This document shows, piece after piece, positions 1 to 8,120 of a stretch of 32,859 bases of DNA. The position numbers were made by a program, and so were the translations under genes. Origin of the DNA: JAXGQD01 sp040766665 (lineage in GTDB: Bacteria > Bacillota > Clostridia > Saccharofermentanales > Fastidiosipilaceae); assembly GCA_040766665.1 (NCBI GenBank), contig JAXGQD010000013.1:1-32859 (forward strand). The letters run 5' to 3'. Under the pieces are notes generated by a model, which saw only the letters and a list, made by a program, of their open reading frames with translations, searched no databases and had not been told where the DNA came from. The stretch's first letter is position 1. The number at the start of each line of letters is the position of its first letter.

Positions 1-36
1 ACCATCAAAGTTACGCCGTCAATGGTTGGGTGAAGT

Positions 37-65
37 TTGACAATAATTGTTTCCCGTATTATGAT
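37..65 (+). promoter_or_regulatory. Promoter of the tRNA-Ala gene
   Basis: A consensus -35 TTGACA (37-42) is followed after 17 bases by TATGAT (60-65), five of six matches to the -10 consensus. The expected transcription start lies around 72, a few bases before the mature tRNA at 80. The near-perfect hexamers and spacing fit a strong housekeeping sigma-70/sigma-A promoter, as expected for a tRNA gene. Confidence 0.85.
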
Positions 66-79
66 TTGTTTTGTCTTTT

Positions 80-155
<76 letters not shown>

Positions 156-161
156 GACGAA

Positions 162-199
162 AAGCTTGCAACAATTGTGTTTGCAGGCTTTTTTGTTTT
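162..199 (+). terminator. Intrinsic terminator after tRNA-Ala
   Basis: The arms AAGCTTGCAA (162-171) and TTGCAGGCTT (181-190) form a 10-bp stem with one G-T wobble and a 9-base loop. A T-rich tract (189-199) follows. It lies seven bases after the tRNA CCA end. Confidence 0.88.
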
Positions 200-226
200 G
201 AAGAAACCGAATTATAATCATTTGTA

Positions 227-461
227 GTAAGCGTCAAAAATAAGCGCCCTTGACTAAATGGGTTGTATGCGAAGTTCTAGTGGGAGCGTAGAAGACCAAG
301 GCATAAGGCATTCTATGTCGTCGGGTTTCTCCATCATTTGTTTAAGAGATAGCATAGATAATCATACAGCTTCAAACCATTGGCTAGTGCAGTTTCTACC
401 AAGATATAGAGATTAGCGCTTGCTTCACCCCTACGAGCTTGTTGTAAAACAGCCAATTATT
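227..461 (-). pseudogene. Remnant of an IS66-family transposase (TnpC C-terminus)
   Basis: Read on the minus strand, the stretch encodes pieces typical of the IS66 TnpC C-terminus: NNWLF, then RRGEASANLYILVETALANG, then LKLYDYLCYLL, then MMEKPDDIECLMPWS, ending at a stop at 254-256. The pieces lie in different frames: one shift falls near 437-445 and another near 342-347 (between LLNK and MMEKP). The gene is therefore dead as well as truncated. The sequence GTAAGCGTC at 227-235 resembles the terminal repeat of IS66-family elements and probably marks the outer end. The N-terminal part of the transposase is absent, and nothing resembling it was seen on the far side of the IS21 element. Family assignment is by remembered motif, not by search. 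Confidence 0.7.
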
Positions 462-560
462 AAATGCGAAACGCGGCGAATCAGAACCACCTGCGCGGAG
501 GCTTAGAGCAATCAGCGCGCGACTGTAGAGCCACCCGCCGCGGATAGCGAGAGCCATTCT
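460..560 (+). repeat. IS21 left end with repeated transposase-binding-like motifs
   Basis: This segment has three related short motifs: TTAGAGCAATC (503-513), GTAGAGCCACC (525-535) and GAGAGCCATTC (550-560). Their counterparts are present in reverse orientation at the right end. Multiple internal repeats at the termini are a known property of IS21-family elements and are thought to bind IstA; the role here is inferred. Confidence 0.6.
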
Positions 561-623
561 CACTATACTTCTGTAGAATTGAATTACTGCCGTCAGGCAG
601 AATTCATCTCAGGAGGAAAGAGA

Positions 624-2183
624 ATGACCGACTACGTAACAATCATCAGGGCTGTGTACAGCGGACTCAGCCAGCGACAAGTAGCAGCAACCTACAAGGT
701 ATCGAGAAATACCGTAGCGCTGCTTGTCCAACAAGTAAAAGCCAGTGGATGGCTGACCCTGGACGATCTGGAATCTGTTGACAATGCCGTCTTATCAGAA
801 AAGCTGAATAAAACAGCGAGTTCGACTCGTGATGTGACATTCAGAATGCCGGATTATGAGTACGTGCATCAGGAACTGGCCAAACCACATGTCACGCTGA
901 AGCTGCTCTGGGAGGAATATGTCGAAGCCTGCCAACAAAACGGTGAACGGTTTTACATGGAGACACAGTTCCGACAGTACTATCACAAATTCGCCCGAGT
1001 CCACAAAGCCACCATCCGTCTGGAACATAAACCCGCTTTGTCGATGGAGGTCGACTGGGCCGGCACGAAGCTTGGATTTTTTGACACTGAAATGGGAAAA
1101 CTGGCAGAAGCCTCGTTGTTTGTTGCTGTTTTGCCCTGCAGTCAGCTCATCTACGCTCAGCCGTTTCGGGATGAAAAGATGCCGTCATGGATCGCCGGCC
1201 ATGTTCATGCCTTCGAGTATTTCGCAGGTGTTCCCAAAACACTGGTCCCAGATAACTTGAAGACCGGAGTCAGGCAATCCGGATTTTACGAACCGGAACT
1301 CAATCACACCTATCAGGAAATGGCCGCTCACTACGGAACCGTGATTTTACCGGCACGGGTAAGAAAACCAAAGGATAAGGCCTCGGTTGAAAACAGCGTC
1401 CTGATTGCGTCCCGAAAAATCATGGCCAAGCTGCGCAATGTGCAAATCCTGTCGTTTCAGGATCTGCAGCAGCATGTGCAGACCGCCTTGAACCAGGTCA
1501 ATGAAGCACCCCTGACAGGGAAAAACGAGAGCCGATGGTCATCCTATCTTGCCGAAGAAAAGGACTATATGCTCCCGCTTCCCGCGTCCCCCTATGAACT
1601 GGCTCAATGGGGTAAAGCCAAGGTGCAGCCGAATTGCCATATTGCTTATCAGCGTAAATACTATTCTGTCCCATTTGAGTATCTGGGCGAAGAAATCGAT
1701 GTCCGGGCAACTCAGCAGACGATAGAAATATTCTATCACCATCAGCGGATCGCGTCACATCGAAGGCTGTGGGGTCAGTCCGATTATGCAACGATTGTCG
1801 AGCACATGCCGCCGGATAAGCTCTTCTTCGCAGACTGGAACCGGGACCGGTTTCTTGCTTGGGCTGACACAATCGGACCAGCGACAAAAAAAGTTATTGC
1901 CGCGATCTTTGACCGTGCGGTTATTGAACAACAGGCCTACCGATCGTGCTTCGGTGTTTTGAATCTGCATGACACATACAGCGCGAATCGACTGGAGAAA
2001 GCCAGTCAGGTCATTCTCTCACATACGTCCGCTCCGACCTATCGTCAGCTCAAGAGCATCCTTGATAAAAATATGGATGTTCCCAAACCACAAAAAGAGA
2101 CAAAAGCATCTGAAAAACCTGCCAGACGTGGATTCCAGCGTGGTGCAGACTATTTTGGAGGTGCCAGCCATGTTGAATCATGA
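624..2183 (+). CDS. istA: IS21 transposase IstA
   Basis: 519-residue DDE transposase that catalyses cut and strand transfer of the IS21 element. The N-terminus (residues about 14-38, SQRQVAATYKVSRNTV) is a helix-turn-helix. The catalytic triad is visible: D144 in EVDWAG, D210 in VPDNLK and E256 in KASVEN. An IstA C-terminal domain with the usual YYSVPFEY segment follows. The frame opens at 579, but the ATG at 624 is preferred because AGGAGG lies at 611-616 directly before it and the helix-turn-helix begins soon after. The 3' end overlaps istB by 14 bases, the usual IS21 arrangement for coupled translation. Length is normal for the family (about 500), with no lesion seen. Confidence 0.93.
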   Translation: MTDYVTIIRAVYSGLSQRQVAATYKVSRNTVALLVQQVKASGWLTLDDLESVDNAVLSEKLNKTASSTRDVTFRMPDYEYVHQELAKPHVTLKLLWEEYVEACQQNGERFYMETQFRQYYHKFARVHKATIRLEHKPALSMEVDWAGTKLGFFDTEMGKLAEASLFVAVLPCSQLIYAQPFRDEKMPSWIAGHVHAFEYFAGVPKTLVPDNLKTGVRQSGFYEPELNHTYQEMAAHYGTVILPARVRKPKDKASVENSVLIASRKIMAKLRNVQILSFQDLQQHVQTALNQVNEAPLTGKNESRWSSYLAEEKDYMLPLPASPYELAQWGKAKVQPNCHIAYQRKYYSVPFEYLGEEIDVRATQQTIEIFYHHQRIASHRRLWGQSDYATIVEHMPPDKLFFADWNRDRFLAWADTIGPATKKVIAAIFDRAVIEQQAYRSCFGVLNLHDTYSANRLEKASQVILSHTSAPTYRQLKSILDKNMDVPKPQKETKASEKPARRGFQRGADYFGGASHVES

Positions 2184-2907
2184 AACCGTCAACAAACTTA
2201 AACAGATGAAATTGAACGGTATGCTCGATGCATTGCAGCAGCAGGAAAATGAATCTGTTTTTCAGGAGCTGGGCTTTAGCGAACGACTGGGTCTTCTGGT
2301 CGACCGGGAATTCAGCCGGCGTCAGCATAATCGTCTGCAACGGCTTATTCATGCGGCCAAATTCCAGAACTCGTCAGCCTGTGCTGAAGATATCAACTAT
2401 CTGCAGGACCGGCATCTGGATCGCAACCTCATTCTTGAGCTGGCATCCTGCAACTATATTCCGCATGCTGAAAATGTCATCATTGTCGGTCCGACCGGAG
2501 CTGGAAAATCGTATCTGGCCCAGGCTTTCGGACAGGCTGCCTGCCGGCGCTTGCTTTCCACACGGTATATTCATTTGTCCGATTTATTTGACGAACTCAG
2601 TCTGGCCAGGTCAAAAGGGCCTGAAGCGTTGCTGCGGCTGCGCAAACAGTTCATCAAGTATGACCTTCTCATTATCGACGAGTGGCTTTTGTTTCCGATC
2701 AGCGAAGCCGATACGGAGCAGTTGCTCTGGATTATTGACCGGAGACATAATCACAAGGCCACGATTATTGCGTCTCAGTATGAACCGGCTGAGTGGCTCG
2801 ACCAGATCCCCATTCCGGTTGCCGCCGAAGCCGTGACCGATCGTTTAGCATCCAAGGCCTACAAAATCATCATCAAAGGGAAGGATTCCATGCGTAAACT
2901 GATCTAG
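2170..2907 (+). CDS. istB: IS21 helper ATPase IstB
   Basis: 245-residue AAA+ ATPase that assists IstA in target choice and transposition. It has a DnaC-like fold with Walker A GPTGAGKS (residues 107-114) and Walker B LLIIDEW (D170, E171). The N-terminal helices contain KLKQMKLNGMLDAL, typical of IstB. The open frame reaches back to 1969, but the ATG at 2170 is preferred: GGAGGT (2156-2161) precedes it, the length matches the family, and the upstream part only duplicates istA sequence in another frame. The start lies inside the 3' end of istA. Confidence 0.92.
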   Translation: MLNHETVNKLKQMKLNGMLDALQQQENESVFQELGFSERLGLLVDREFSRRQHNRLQRLIHAAKFQNSSACAEDINYLQDRHLDRNLILELASCNYIPHAENVIIVGPTGAGKSYLAQAFGQAACRRLLSTRYIHLSDLFDELSLARSKGPEALLRLRKQFIKYDLLIIDEWLLFPISEADTEQLLWIIDRRHNHKATIIASQYEPAEWLDQIPIPVAAEAVTDRLASKAYKIIIKGKDSMRKLI

Positions 2908-2947
2908 ATAACCGATTGTCAGGCGGAGTCATTTCTCACTAGAGAGA

Positions 2948-3052
2948 GGTGGCTCCCGACCTACGCGCCGATGGCTCTAAATGCCCCGCGCAGGTTGCAC
3001 TCATTACTGCGCGCTCATGGCTCTCCGGGAACGCGTTATGCATTAAAACTCA
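2948..3052 (-). repeat. IS21 right end with repeated motifs
   Basis: Reading the minus strand inward from 3052, the same motif family recurs: GAGAGCCATGAG (3014-3025), TTTAGAGCCATCGG (2969-2982) and GGGAGCCACC (2948-2957). ACCTGCGCGG (2986-2995) matches the left end exactly. The istB stop lies at 2907, so 2908-3052 is non-coding terminal DNA. Confidence 0.6.
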
Positions 3053-3195
3053 CAATTAATCACCCTAACCGTTGCAAGTTGAAAAATTCAAAAGTAATGA
3101 TCCACTCAGACGAAGTAAACAATCGTCATAATGTAGAAAAATAATTATCGAATTTGTTAAATTGGACGGTTTGTTAAACAGAAAACAGAAACCTG

Positions 3196-3224
3196 TTGAC
3201 ATAGTGACAGGGGTGGTGTTAACT
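3196..3224 (+). promoter_or_regulatory. Probable promoter of the LacI-family regulator gene
   Basis: A perfect -35 TTGACA (3196-3201) is followed at 17 bases by a weak -10-like TTAACT (3219-3224). The operators at 3232-3256 begin right after it, which places bound repressor over the transcription start. From the IS end (3052) to this promoter the DNA is AT-rich and I see no gene in it. Confidence 0.55.
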
Positions 3225-3231
3225 TGAATCT

Positions 3232-3256
3232 ACGTAAACGATTAACGTAAACGATT
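3232..3256 (+). promoter_or_regulatory. Tandem LacI-type operators, probable autoregulation
   Basis: ACGTAAACGATT occurs at 3232-3243 and again at 3245-3256. The 17-mer ACGTAAACGATTAACGT (3232-3248) is an imperfect palindrome resembling the perfect operator at 4372-4389. The core CGTAAACGA appears a third time at 3276-3284, inside the first codons of the regulator gene. Their position between promoter and start codon suggests that the regulator represses itself. Confidence 0.6.
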
Positions 3257-3272
3257 GAGGAACGAAATAGAA

Positions 3273-4298
3273 ATGCGTAAACGAGTTACCATTAAGGACT
3301 TAGCTCAGGAATGTAATGTTTCGACGGCGACAGTTTCCAGGGTTTTGAATGACAAACCGGGAAACTATAGCGCGGAAACAGAATTACTCATTCGTAACGC
3401 TGCAGAGAGGATGGGCTATTTTCCTAACCGAATGGCGCGTGCTTTGATTACCAAGAGAACGAACCTCATTGCTTTACTCGTTCCGGATATTCACTATTAT
3501 TTCTATCAAGATTTCTATACCGGTGTCGATAATTACTTTAGTCGTTTTGGATATCGTGTTTTACTTTGTATTACTCAAGAGAATGCAGCTGCAGAGAAAG
3601 AGTTCCTTTCAGAGCTTTCTAACGGTCAGGTAGATGGAATCATTGTCAGCACTTTGAATAAGAGAGAAGACAACAGCGAGATTGTCAACCTAGCAAGTGA
3701 AAAATTCCCTATTGTTACTCTAGAAAGATATGGAAAAGAGCTAAAGGGTGTCACGAATGTGCGAATCGACAACCGCTTAGCAGCGAAACTCGCAGTAAAC
3801 TACCTATATAAAAATAACCATAAACATATCGCTTTTTTAAAAGGCCATCCTGAGGCTAACAATGGCGAATTGAGGTATCAAGGTTATTTGGATGCGATGC
3901 GCGCAAAGAACTTAAGTATAAATGAAAAGTATACTCGTCAGGCAGACTACCTTTTCGAACCTAGCATTAGTGCAACACACGACATCCTGACTGAGTGCCC
4001 GGAAGTCACTGCGATTATCGCGGCCAATGATTTGATGGCCATGGGTGCATGTAAAGCAATTTCTCAAGCAAAAAAGAGAGTCCCTTACGATATTTCTGTA
4101 GTTGGATTAGGCGAAGCAATTCTTACCTACATCAATGAACCCTCTTTAACGACCGTCAACTTTCATCCAGAGCAGTTAGGGGAAACGGCAGCCGATGAAT
4201 TGTTTAAGCAGATCAATGGCAAATTTTCGAGCCAGGAGGATGCGGTTTTACACAAACCCATTCTCAGCGTTCAGGAAAGCGTTCGTTACCTCACATAA
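3273..4298 (+). CDS. LacI-family transcriptional regulator
   Basis: 341-residue sugar-responsive repressor. The N-terminal helix-turn-helix and hinge helix are typical (TIKDLAQECNVSTATVSRVL, then the NRMARAL hinge). The rest is a periplasmic-binding-protein-like effector domain with segments such as DGIIVST, AIIAANDLMAMGA and a final SVVGLGE-type strand. A TTG-initiated reading from 3255 is possible, but the ATG at 3273 is preferred because the LacI domain begins right there; the GAGG at 3257-3260 is about 12 bases upstream, rather far. The gene precedes a ribose-like operon in the same direction, and shared operator-like sites in front of both suggest that it controls itself and the operon. 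The inducer is probably the transported sugar, which cannot be read from sequence. Confidence 0.9.
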   Translation: MRKRVTIKDLAQECNVSTATVSRVLNDKPGNYSAETELLIRNAAERMGYFPNRMARALITKRTNLIALLVPDIHYYFYQDFYTGVDNYFSRFGYRVLLCITQENAAAEKEFLSELSNGQVDGIIVSTLNKREDNSEIVNLASEKFPIVTLERYGKELKGVTNVRIDNRLAAKLAVNYLYKNNHKHIAFLKGHPEANNGELRYQGYLDAMRAKNLSINEKYTRQADYLFEPSISATHDILTECPEVTAIIAANDLMAMGACKAISQAKKRVPYDISVVGLGEAILTYINEPSLTTVNFHPEQLGETAADELFKQINGKFSSQEDAVLHKPILSVQESVRYLT

Positions 4299-4307
4299 TA
4301 TTTTGTC

Positions 4308-4325
4308 ACGTTAAACGTTTGAGTT
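4308..4325 (+). promoter_or_regulatory. Secondary LacI-type operator (imperfect)
   Basis: The left half ACGTTAAAC and the centre AAACGTTT match the perfect operator at 4372-4389; the right half GTTTGAGTT is degenerate. It begins ten bases after the regulator stop codon. The centres of the two sites are 64 bp apart, close to six helical turns, which would suit looping by a tetrameric LacI-family repressor (inference). Confidence 0.5.
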
Positions 4326-4371
4326 AACTAGAAAACCCAGACCGAAGTCTAAAACAGTGTAAATAAATAGG

Positions 4372-4389
4372 ACGTTAAACGTTTAACGT
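4372..4389 (+). promoter_or_regulatory. Perfect palindromic LacI-type operator of the sugar operon
   Basis: ACGTTAAACGTTTAACGT is an exact 18-bp palindrome with the central CG typical of LacI-family operators. It ends two bases before the AAGGAG ribosome binding site of the next gene, so it lies in the leader or over the transcription start of the operon. No convincing -35/-10 pair was found nearby; TAAATA at 4360-4365 could be a -10. Confidence 0.75.
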
Positions 4390-4404
4390 AAAAGGAGTAG
4401 TTTT

Positions 4405-5647
4405 ATGGGAATGACATCGAGGGAAAGAGTTTTGATGAGTTTGAGCCATCAGGAACCCGATCGGGTACCGATGGACCTTGGCTCTTCAAGATCAACAGGA
4501 ATCAGTGCGAATGCTTATCAGAAACTCAAAGCACATATGGGCTATGACTCGGAAACCATTTGCTTTGATGTGAAACAGAATCTAGCGTATGCAGATTTTG
4601 AATTACTCAAAGAACTTGGGGTTGATGTGGTTATTTTGCCAAGACTTTCGCCTTCCGTAGGAATTAACATCGACTTTTTGAAGCCAGGCGAACTACCGCT
4701 TGACGGGGGAACTTGTCTGCTAGCTGAAGGCTACAACCCGGTTCAATTAGAAGATGGCGGTATGGGTTTTATTCGATAAAGCGGGAAATCTCTTGGCTAA
4801 ACGCGCTAAAGCAGCCATTACTATGGTGATCTTTAGCCCCATTGAGACAAGTGGAGTCAGAGGAGCAGGCTTGAAGCGTTAATCAAATTACGGTATTAGT
4901 GACTATGAGTTGCATTGGCTACGCTGAGCGGGCCAAAAAGGCATATATGAGCAGCTTGAGCTTTGTATTTCAGGAGCGACCAGCACCAGTTTGTTTGAAA
5001 AGGGCTACCGCGAACCCAGAATGCAGACCTTCATGGAAAATCTATATTGTGAGCCTGAACTCATACACCTATACCTAGATAAACTGACCGATGCCTATAT
5101 TGTAATGATGGAAAAATATATCGATGCAGTCGGTGATTTTGTTTCCATCGTTCAAAACAATGATGACTTCGGTGCTCAAACCGGAATGCTGATTTCTCCG
5201 GACTTGTATCGCGAATTTTTCAAACCCAGACACGCCAAAATCAACGAGGCAATTAGAAAACGCAAGAAGGACATGCATATTTCGTTACATTGTTGTGGAA
5301 GCATAAAACCCATCATAGGTGACATCATTGAGTCAGGATATGACATTCTCAACCCTATCCAAAAAGAAACTGCAGATATGGATCCGTATGAAATAAAGAA
5401 AGAATTTGGTAAAAACCTCACCCTATGGGGAGGCGCTGTCAGCACTCAGACCACTTTGACTCACGGCAGCATCGAAGAAATCATTGAGGAATGCAAAGAG
5501 ATGATTAAGTGCTTTGCACCGGGTGGAGGTTTTGTTTATTCAGCCATTCACAATATTCAAGCCGATATATCACCTGAGAAAATTTTGGCCGTTTTCGAAA
5601 CCGGGATAAAGTTTGGCACAGCAGATTTTTATAGAGGTAAAAAATGA
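4405..5647 (+). pseudogene. Uroporphyrinogen decarboxylase (URO-D) family protein, frame-disrupted
   Basis: The first 124 codons (4405-4779) are a normal URO-D-superfamily N-terminus: TSRERVLMSLSHQEPDRVPM, then FELLKELGVDVV. From 4991 the C-terminal 218 residues resume with FEKGYREPRMQTF, a metal-site-like LHCCG segment and LWGGAVSTQTTL. Between 4780 and 4990 recognisable pieces are scattered over frames (DKAGNLLAKRAKAA in one, AERAKKAY in another, ELCISGATSTS in that of the C-terminal part) with several stops. More than one lesion is therefore present. Total length would fit a 400-residue family member. The start has AAGGAG at 4391-4396. The family includes corrinoid/cofactor methyltransferases (MtaA, CmuA) besides heme enzymes. 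In this sugar operon a heme role is unlikely and the real role is unknown. The last codons overlap rbsK by four bases. Confidence 0.8.
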
Positions 5648-6570
5648 AGAAAAAAATCATTGTTATCGGCAGTTATGCCGTAGGTATGAGTATCGTATGT
5701 GAGCGTTTTCCTGTTGCGGGTGAAACCGTGCCCGGATCTGAGTTTCTTTTATCTCATGGTGGTAAAGGATCGAATCAGGCGATTGCAGCTGCACGCATGG
5801 GCGGCCGTGTGGTTTACGCAACCAGACTGGGACACGACGAGTTTGGTGATAAAGCAATGCAGTTATATGAGCAAGAAGCCATTGATGCCTCTTTTGTAAA
5901 ACGAAGTGACAGTAACTTAAAAACAGGTGTTGGCCTAATCTATGTCAACCAAGAAGGGGAAAATGAGATTGTTATAGATTTTGCCGCCAATCGAGAATTT
6001 TCCAGAAGCGATGTGGATGAGATGATGCCTGAAATCCTCAGTAGCAGCATGGTGCTGATGCAACTGGAAGGAAGCATGGATACCGTCGAATATACCGCTC
6101 ACAAATGTAAAGAAAACGGAATCCCTTTCGTACTAAATCCAGCCCCCTATGTCGAACTGTCAGATGAACTACTAATGAACTGCACATATATCACCCCAAA
6201 TCAAACGGAAGGAAGGAGGATTTTAGGGATTGGTGTAGAAGACGCTATTGCTGATGATGAAATTGCCAAGCGCATCAGAAATGAAAAGCAAGTCGAAAAC
6301 GTGATTCTAACGATGGGAAGTCAAGGTGCGTACGTAGAGACTGCTGACATTTCTGAGCATGTAGAGGGAATTCAGGTTTCAGTGTTGGATACAACAGGAG
6401 CAGGTGACACATTTACCGGTGCGTTTTGTGTCGCGCTATCTGAAAACTATTCGATTCTGGAAGCAGTAAGATTTGCGAATGTTGCTGCTGGATTAGCCGT
6501 TACAAAACTAGGCGTAGTTGAATCGATACCACACAGATCTGAGGTCGAGCAAATCTTAAACAATAAATAA
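5644..6570 (+). CDS. rbsK: Ribokinase (PfkB family)
   Basis: 308-residue cytoplasmic sugar kinase that phosphorylates ribose or a related sugar at O5 with ATP. PfkB signatures are present: the substrate-binding GGKGSNQAIAAARMGG near residues 39-54 and the catalytic DTTGAGDTF with D255 as general base, the same number as in E. coli RbsK. The length is standard. The start overlaps the stop of the URO-D gene (ATGA), indicating translational coupling. RbsD and an RbsABC-type transporter follow in the same operon, which supports ribose or a ribose-like pentose as substrate. Another PfkB substrate cannot be excluded. Confidence 0.9.
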   Translation: MKKKIIVIGSYAVGMSIVCERFPVAGETVPGSEFLLSHGGKGSNQAIAAARMGGRVVYATRLGHDEFGDKAMQLYEQEAIDASFVKRSDSNLKTGVGLIYVNQEGENEIVIDFAANREFSRSDVDEMMPEILSSSMVLMQLEGSMDTVEYTAHKCKENGIPFVLNPAPYVELSDELLMNCTYITPNQTEGRRILGIGVEDAIADDEIAKRIRNEKQVENVILTMGSQGAYVETADISEHVEGIQVSVLDTTGAGDTFTGAFCVALSENYSILEAVRFANVAAGLAVTKLGVVESIPHRSEVEQILNNK

Positions 6571-6603
6571 CTATTGAGTAAACGAGAAAAGTGAGAATTT
6601 GAG

Positions 6604-7086
6604 ATGAAGAGGCGAGGAATACTCAACAGCAAGCTAGCCAGTGCGATTTCTGAGATGGGGCATACGGATGTGATGGTCATCGGAGATTGCGGCATACCCG
6701 TACAAGATGAGAGCAAGCGAATCGATTTGGCTTTAAGTGAAGATTGTCCTTCCATCAGCCAAGTGCTGAGCTTAATTCTTGACGAGATGATTATCGAAAA
6801 AGTTGTAGTCGCAGAGGAACAGAAAAACTATAACCCGGTGCATTTTGCAGATGTCAAAAAAATTGTGAACAAGCATTACGAAACACTTGAGCCGGATACA
6901 ATGCCACACGAAGACTTCTTCAAGAGCTTTTTGCCAAAGGCAAAATACATTGTGCGGACCGGCAGCATGATGCCTTGGGGTAATGTCGTGTTAGTGTCAG
7001 GCATTGATGCCAAAAAATGGTTCGAAAAGGAAGGCTGCATCACGCCGGACTATTACGAAGAACGTACAAAATTTGAAAATAAATAA
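6604..7086 (+). CDS. rbsD: D-ribose pyranase (RbsD/FucU family)
   Basis: 160-residue protein of the RbsD/FucU family, which interconverts pyranose forms of ribose so that the kinase receives its preferred form. H20 in GHTD and D28 in GDCGIP match the catalytic positions of RbsD; RIDLAL and PSISQVL are also conserved. Near the C-terminus the usual YANIIL strand is WGNVVL, so the aromatic Tyr is replaced by Trp while Asn is kept. The chain is about 20 residues longer than E. coli RbsD (139), with an extra tail after VVLVSG. It lies 33 bases after rbsK. The changes may indicate a sugar other than ribose. Confidence 0.85.
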   Translation: MKRRGILNSKLASAISEMGHTDVMVIGDCGIPVQDESKRIDLALSEDCPSISQVLSLILDEMIIEKVVVAEEQKNYNPVHFADVKKIVNKHYETLEPDTMPHEDFFKSFLPKAKYIVRTGSMMPWGNVVLVSGIDAKKWFEKEGCITPDYYEERTKFENK

Positions 7087-7100
7087 TGAGGAGAAAAGAA

Positions 7101-8108
7101 ATGTCAAAAAAGATTAAATTCGTCGCAACGCTCATCGCTTCTGCATTTATGTTGGTCACGCTTGGTGCTTGTGGTAATACAAGCACTACAACTCCGGCAA
7201 ACGAGAATGCCACAAACGCGCAAACCGTAGTCGCCGCAGAGAATACAACTAGCTCGGATATGAATGTTTCAGTCGTTTTACATGCATTGAACGGAAGTTT
7301 TTATACAAAAATGAAAGATGGTGCCGAAGCCGCTGGCAAAGATCTAGGCATTAATGTATACGTTTACGCTCCTAACCAAGCAAGTTCGCTTGAGGAACAA
7401 GTCGGGCTGCTGGAGACCGCCATTGCTTCCAAAGCCAATGCAATCGCTACTGTTGTTTGGGATCCAAAAGGCTTTAATTCGGTTATTGCAGAAGCGGAGG
7501 CCGCAGGTATTCCGGTTGTTAGCTTCAATATGGATGCTGAGGGTAGTGGTAGCAAGGCATTTATCGGACAAAATTTTGAGACTGCCGGGTATAACTTAGG
7601 TAAGTATATTTTTGACAAAATGGGCGGTGAGGGAACTTATATTATCGCCTCGTGTAGCCCGACAGATACTGCTTTAGTTGCCAGAGAAGCAGGTGTTGAT
7701 GCAGCGGCAAAAGAGTACGGTGGCAAAGTGACTAAGCTCGAAACCATCGACATTGGTACGGATTTAACCAATGCTTTTGGTGTGATCGAAAACGCTTTAC
7801 TGGCAAATCCCGATGTGAAAGCTATCATAGGTGTGGATGTTTTCTCAGAAGCCATCGGCAGTGTCATTGAGCAATATGAAAAATCTGGTCAAGTTTATGC
7901 TGCCGGCTTTGATCTCACGGAAGGGATGCTGCAACATGTAAAGAACGGCAGCGTGCAGGTCACCTGTGGCCAAAATCCATTCTTGCAAGGTTATTATTCT
8001 GTCGTTGAGTGTTACATGAACTCAGCCCACAATGCAGATTTTATAAATATCGATACGGGTGCACAACTTGTCGACCAGAGCAATGTAGACCAAGTGACTC
8101 CTGAGTAA
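7101..8108 (+). CDS. Sugar ABC transporter substrate-binding lipoprotein (RbsB-like)
   Basis: 335-residue extracytoplasmic binding protein. A lysine-rich N-terminus and hydrophobic stretch end in a lipobox LGAC, with lipidated C24, followed by a Thr/Asn/Ala-rich linker. The mature part is a Peripla_BP_4 (RbsB-type) domain: MNVSVVLHALNGSFYTKMKD at the start, VVWDPKGF and VVSFNMD in the middle, IIGVDVFSEAIG later. The frame opens at 7086, but the ATG at 7101 has GAGGAG (7088-7093) at good spacing and begins directly with the signal peptide. It is the first transporter gene of the operon; the permease and ATPase follow after a strong hairpin. The binding-protein class suggests a pentose or similar monosaccharide. 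Confidence 0.9.
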   Translation: MSKKIKFVATLIASAFMLVTLGACGNTSTTTPANENATNAQTVVAAENTTSSDMNVSVVLHALNGSFYTKMKDGAEAAGKDLGINVYVYAPNQASSLEEQVGLLETAIASKANAIATVVWDPKGFNSVIAEAEAAGIPVVSFNMDAEGSGSKAFIGQNFETAGYNLGKYIFDKMGGEGTYIIASCSPTDTALVAREAGVDAAAKEYGGKVTKLETIDIGTDLTNAFGVIENALLANPDVKAIIGVDVFSEAIGSVIEQYEKSGQVYAAGFDLTEGMLQHVKNGSVQVTCGQNPFLQGYYSVVECYMNSAHNADFINIDTGAQLVDQSNVDQVTPE

Positions 8109-8120
8109 TTCGAATTTCGA

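Larger units (their letters stand above)
460..3052 (+). mobile_element. IS21-family insertion sequence (istA-istB)
   Basis: About 2.6 kb carrying the diagnostic overlapping istA and istB genes, bounded by imperfect inverted repeats. The left end (460-540) and the reverse complement of the right end (2948-3046) share blocks: TTAAATGCG/TTAATGCAT, AACGCG, ACCTGCGCGG (489-498 and 2986-2995), TTAGAGC followed by ATC-GCGCG, and GAGCCACC (528-535 and 2948-2955). The 6-mer CAATTA occurs just outside each end (454-459 and 3053-3058) and is a candidate target duplication, within the 4-8 bp usual for IS21 elements. The two tips are offset by about five bases, so the ends are approximate. Both genes are open, so the element may still be active. 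Confidence 0.8.

Noticed and set aside
20..33. 14-base repeat CAATGGTTGGGTGA shared with 16362-16375
   Set aside because: About two exact 14-mer pairs are expected by chance in 33 kb, and no matching function is seen at the two places.
1498..1887. Open frame of 129 codons on the minus strand inside istA
   Set aside because: It is a shadow of istA, with no ribosome binding site and no recognisable family.
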